Positions 7,187-10,119 of a DNA stretch of 10,119 nucleotides are shown here, one piece after another (the stretch's first letter is position 1; every line of letters begins with the position of its first letter). The stretch comes from Spirogloea muscicola. Lineage: Eukaryota; Streptophyta; Zygnematophyceae; Spirogloeales; Spirogloeaceae. The notes under the pieces are model-generated. The model had not been told where the DNA came from. It was given only the letters and a program-made list of their open reading frames with translations, and did not search any database. The translations under genes were made by a program, and so were the position numbers. The stretch is from contig WELB01000012.1 in assembly GCA_009602725.1 (NCBI GenBank), positions 1,022,920 to 1,033,038 of the forward strand. Reading direction: 5' to 3'.

Positions 7187-8845
7187 GTTAGCGCTTGAAC
7201 ACTTCCTCATACGACTATACTTGAACAGGATCTGTTCTATAGTACGTACCCCTTGCTCTGTGTTCTCCAGACACAGACAAGCCTCACAGCCCCGGACGAC
7301 GATGCGAGGCCCCCCGTCCTGAGCGCGACTACTGCGCCGGGGGGCGTCGGGCGCCCGACGCCCGGTCCCCCCGGCCGCCCGATGACCGTCCCGCCGCGCG
7401 CCATTCCGCCGGCGGTTGATGGGCGGGGGGCGTTCCGACGGGTCTACGCCTCCTTTTCAAAAGTTAGCCAGTCGGAGTTGCTTCTGGTCATGGTTTCCTT
7501 TGCCAACCTTAGCACATGGCTTCGAATTTGTGTGAGCACCCAGTAGCACTTGATTCACTATGAGCTTTTGCCGTTTCTCTGGCCCCTTCGTGGTTTGTCC
7601 CTCTTCTGGGCTGGCCAATCACAGCCATGGGCCTCCACTGGGAGACCTTTCTTATTTTCACGTAGCCCCACTTCTTGCGCTAGCTTTTGCCTGAATAGTT
7701 TATTGGCTTTGACTGGCCTGCCTTTCGTTTCATGCGCCCTTCGCGCCTTTTCGCCTTTCCTCCTTTTCAGAGCTTACTTCCTCGGTTTTTTACCCTTGTT
7801 GTACATGTGTACTCTTACTTCACAGAATGCCTTTCGTAAGGTGTGACCGATTGGCACGCCCAAGTACACAAGCATAGTGAGGTTGGTAGCTTTGTACTGT
7901 CTTCCACCTATTAGCAGCAACTCCCACTCACTCTTTGTGCCAACATGTACGGAGCCTTAGACTTGGCACACATTGTGGCATATGACCTTAACAATGACAG
8001 TGGACCATGGACCATGTGCTTGGTTGTACAACCAATTGAGACGTGACCCCACAGTCGTTTGCTGTGAGAACCAGCGTACGAGCCTGGAGGAGACTCTGCA
8101 TACTTCCTACTATGGTTAATTACATCCTCTTTGCTGGCCTCTAGGATTGCTTCTTCGATTCAACTTCACCTGGCACTCAGCTGACATGGGCGCCAACTAC
8201 TATTGCGCCATAATTTGCACACAACTGCAAGGCCTGCCGAGAGCTGCTGCAACATATTGCTTTCTTCAAGACTTGCTGAGCTGAATTTATCCCACCACTC
8301 ACACACAGCCTATGAGACGATGTATGCTTTGCTTGCAGACATGCATCGATCAAGACTGCTCCCAGACGAGTAACGCACTTGCAAGAGAAGACTGGAGAGG
8401 AAACAGTCGACAGGGACACCACTTTAATATGCGCAGCATATGGCCATCAAAGTATGCCCCCTACCCCGTCCTTCGACCAAGTGTCACTGAAAAACAAGAC
8501 AAGAACAAGTCTATCCAAGGAAAGTGCCTGGGATCCATGGGGGTGCTGTGCATGCACTGCACCTGCTGCTTAGATTGAGCGTGGGCTGTAAACAGCGTTA
8601 CAAATGCCGCCACTCCATTGCGGAAGTCTTGCGTTTGCCACATGGCGCAAGCACAAAAAAGGCTCAGCCGCAGATGGTCAGGACGACAGGAAGCCGCCGT
8701 CAGTGGGGGCGCGCCTACTTGTTGAGGCCCGGACACACTACTGGGCTATACAACCTGTTATCTCACAAGACTGGTACGTGCTGGCACAGCCGTGCCGCGC
8801 TCTGAAGGGCAGCGCTTGCAGCATCGGGCCTGCGCAGACGCTCTT
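7187..8845. other. Long spacer between phosphatase promoter and AT-hook gene 3' end
   Basis: No gene can be supported with confidence over these 1.66 kb. It holds the GC island and palindrome at about 7300-7440. A purine-rich minus-strand stretch at 7558-8100 keeps one frame mostly open, with stops at 7959 and 7776, and may be a decayed coding remnant (see findings). The right end should contain the 3'UTR of the AT-hook gene. I saw no AATAAA on the minus strand there, but a TGTAA is present at about 8604. Plus-strand open frames in 7253-7846 and 8312-8849 lack codon bias and look like chance. Confidence 0.5.
7337..7374. repeat. Nested GC-only inverted repeat (hairpin/cruciform candidate)
   Basis: A perfect 22-nt palindrome spans 7342-7363, with half-site GGGCGTCGGGC and its exact reverse complement. 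Around it, arms CCGGGGGG (7337-7344) and CCCCCCGG (7367-7374) pair perfectly. The outer 8-bp stem therefore stacks on an inner 8-bp stem (7345-7352 with 7353-7360), leaving a six-base bulge at 7361-7366. It sits in a GC island at about 7300-7440 within roughly 50% GC spacer. No gene end is evident nearby, so its role is unknown. Confidence 0.75.
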
Positions 8846-10003
8846 CTAAGCAACCGGAGTTGGCCGGGGGCCCGCAATGAAAGCCGCTCCCAACGGGGCT
8901 GCTGCCACCACTGCCGCCGTCAACGACATAGACTCAACGGGGCGAGGGTGCTTGCGAGGGCGACCCCGGCCGCGCTTCACGACCGGCTGGCCCTCCGCCT
9001 GCGCAGGAACGGCAGGAGCAGCGAGTACATCGAGCGGCATGGGTGCTGCCAGTCCACTGATGGCCTCTATTGGAGCTTCCACGCTTGCGGGGCCGACTGG
9101 GGTTGCAGTGCCCGTCGTCGCCAGGACGGCACTGCCACCAGCTAGCAGCTCCTCTTGCCGCCGCCGCTTTGCAGGTAGGAGCTCCAGTGCCTTCTTGACG
9201 CGGCCGCGCCCACGAGGACGTCCTGGCCCCTTGTGCAGCGGCGCTGTCGCGCTGCGACCTGCCTTGGGCAAGCGGCGCCCCGCCAGCTGCTGCTTCTTTG
9301 GCGGCCGGCCCCGCTTGCGCTTGGACTGCGGTGCTGCTGCCGCCACTGCTGCAGCTGTAGCCGGGGCTCCAGCACCGTCGTCGTCGTTGTCGTCGTCGTC
9401 GTCGTCGTCCTCGACCTCGACCTTGACCCCTACCTCGACAACGTCTCTGCCAGTAACGTCCCCACTGTCGTTGACGTGGGTAACGCCATCACCGTCGTTA
9501 ACACTGGCCCAACAAACTTGCGCAGGGAGCGAGACCCCGCTGCCGGCCCCCGGAGCGTCGCGCTCGGTCGGCCACTCCACGCCCGCCGGCGCGACAGCGG
9601 TCGGCGTCGCCGGCGCTGGCGGCGGGCCCTCGATGCCCGGAAAGGGCGCCGCCGGGGGTGCGGCGAAGCCCGGGAAGCTGAGCCAGTCGAGCGCGGAGTC
9701 GAGGACGGCGCGCACGCGGCGCTCCTTCTTCTCCAGCTTGGCCAGGCAGCGGTGGATGTGCCGCAGGCCGGCCTGGACGCGCGCCGACTGCGCCGGCGTC
9801 GCTGGCGCTGACGCGCATGACGGCGGCGGAGTCGGTGGCGCATCCACCTCGTCGCCTGATGACCACCCCGACGGCGGCACCAGCGGCGGCGGCGGCGGGG
9901 CCCCGGCGGCGTCGTCGCGGCCACCGCACGGCGACTCGAAGGCGTGCTTGGAGAAGTCCATGGAGGGCGAGGGCGCTTGCGGGCTGGCCACGCACGCCGC
10001 CAT
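8846..10003 (-). CDS. Triple AT-hook protein with acidic run, putative chromatin/DNA-binding
   Basis: The 385-residue product has three AT-hooks: KRKRGRPPKK (about 228-237), GPGRPRGRGR (259-268) and KRGRGRPRKH (343-352). Each has the GRP core that inserts in the minor groove of AT-rich DNA, so a nuclear architectural or regulatory role is likely. Earlier regions are a Pro/Ala-rich N-terminus, a short charged helix (about 75-104, containing KLEKKERR) followed by WLSFPGF, and an Asp run (about 199-209). A basic patch KRRRQEELL follows hook 2 and could serve as an NLS. I chose the ATG at 10003 because it is the first in-frame ATG in the window and has a strong context (GGCGGCCATGGCG). The frame stays open to the window edge, so a longer protein or an upstream exon is possible. 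No intron is needed; codons are G/C-ending except around residues 163-195. It ends in TAG at 8848-8846. No catalytic domain is seen. Confidence 0.8.
   Translation of the reverse strand: MAACVASPQAPSPSMDFSKHAFESPCGGRDDAAGAPPPPPLVPPSGWSSGDEVDAPPTPPPSCASAPATPAQSARVQAGLRHIHRCLAKLEKKERRVRAVLDSALDWLSFPGFAAPPAAPFPGIEGPPPAPATPTAVAPAGVEWPTERDAPGAGSGVSLPAQVCWASVNDGDGVTHVNDSGDVTGRDVVEVGVKVEVEDDDDDDDNDDDGAGAPATAAAVAAAAPQSKRKRGRPPKKQQLAGRRLPKAGRSATAPLHKGPGRPRGRGRVKKALELLPAKRRRQEELLAGGSAVLATTGTATPVGPASVEAPIEAISGLAAPMPLDVLAAPAVPAQAEGQPVVKRGRGRPRKHPRPVESMSLTAAVVAAAPLGAAFIAGPRPTPVA
9377..9409 (-). repeat. GAC/GAT trinucleotide run coding for poly-Asp
   Basis: On the minus strand this is a GAC-type microsatellite read as seven Asp, one Asn and three Asp. 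It sits about 55 nt before the first AT-hook. An acidic tract next to basic hooks is common in chromatin proteins, and the length may vary by slippage. Confidence 0.75.
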
Positions 10004-10119
10004 GGCCGCCGTCGCACCCCTGGGCTGTGCCTCGCCGCCCGCGCCCGCCGGTTCCAAGACCGTCGCCGGGTGCTCGCGGCGACGAAGCCCGGCGCACGAG
10101 CACGAGTCGGGCGAAGCGC

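Noticed and set aside
6913-7191. Plus-strand Gly-rich frame (GGYGGDGGGFGG)
   Set aside because: It is explained by a GGC-rich tract in the phosphatase leader; it lacks an ATG (the nominal start codon is GTG-like) and runs into the TATA-like box without supporting signals.
7550-7846. Plus-strand 98-codon frame rich in Phe/Leu/Ser
   Set aside because: It is the pyrimidine-rich complement of the purine-rich relic frame, with no codon bias or recognisable domain.
9448-9530. Possible short intron in the AT-hook gene (lower G/C at third positions)
   Set aside because: The candidate donor and acceptor would give a 71-nt intron that breaks the frame leading into the AT-hooks; uninterrupted reading is simpler.
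9233-9811. Plus-strand 192-codon frame with a poly-Val run
   Set aside because: It is antisense to the AT-hook gene; the poly-Val is the complement of the Asp run.
1-10119. Search for CRISPR arrays, tRNA/rRNA genes, insertion sequences or defence-type operons
   Set aside because: None seen: no regularly spaced repeats, no tRNA arm or rRNA words noticed, and the gene structure is intron-containing and eukaryotic.

Overview
The window is eukaryotic nuclear DNA. Protein-coding blocks are broken by short GT-AG introns of about 160-340 nt. Third codon positions are strongly G/C in exons while spacers and introns are near 50% GC, and open frames carry Ala/Pro/Gly homopolymers and trinucleotide runs. 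The purple acid phosphatase (PAP) in the middle resembles the small plant/algal type, with the block [13 protein letters not shown] rather than the animal form. A green-lineage organism, an alga or early-diverging streptophyte, is therefore my best guess, but the sequence does not fix it. I see no prokaryotic operon, CRISPR array, rRNA or tRNA.

Layout. (1) Positions 1-2775, + strand: the 3' part of a gene entering from the left edge. It encodes a very Ala-rich, probably nuclear protein with a short NLS-like patch, one AT-hook and an unidentified C-terminal region spread over small exons. (2) Positions 2776-3708: a spacer between convergent genes with a 56-nt imperfect tandem repeat and a 10-bp direct repeat. 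(3) Positions 6804 down to 3777, - strand: an eight-exon PAP gene that I could reconstruct with every intron phase matching. It predicts 367 residues, all seven metal ligands and an N-terminal membrane anchor. An AATAAA lies about 60 nt past the stop. (4) Positions 6805-8845: about 2 kb holding the PAP 5' region (GC-rich stretch, uORFs, TATA-like box), a GC island with a nested perfect palindrome, and an interrupted minus-strand frame that may be a decayed coding remnant. (5) Positions 10003 down to 8846, - strand: an apparently single-exon gene for a 385-residue protein with an acidic run and three AT-hooks, possibly extending past the right edge.

How the genes relate. The PAP is a secretory-pathway or membrane phosphatase. 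The two flanking genes look like AT-rich-DNA-binding nuclear proteins. I see no evidence that the three form a functional pathway; this looks like ordinary gene-dense nuclear DNA. The most useful results are the full PAP exon model and its unusual N-terminus, the AT-hook proteins with no further domain I can name, and the unexplained palindrome and relic frame between 7.2 and 8.1 kb.
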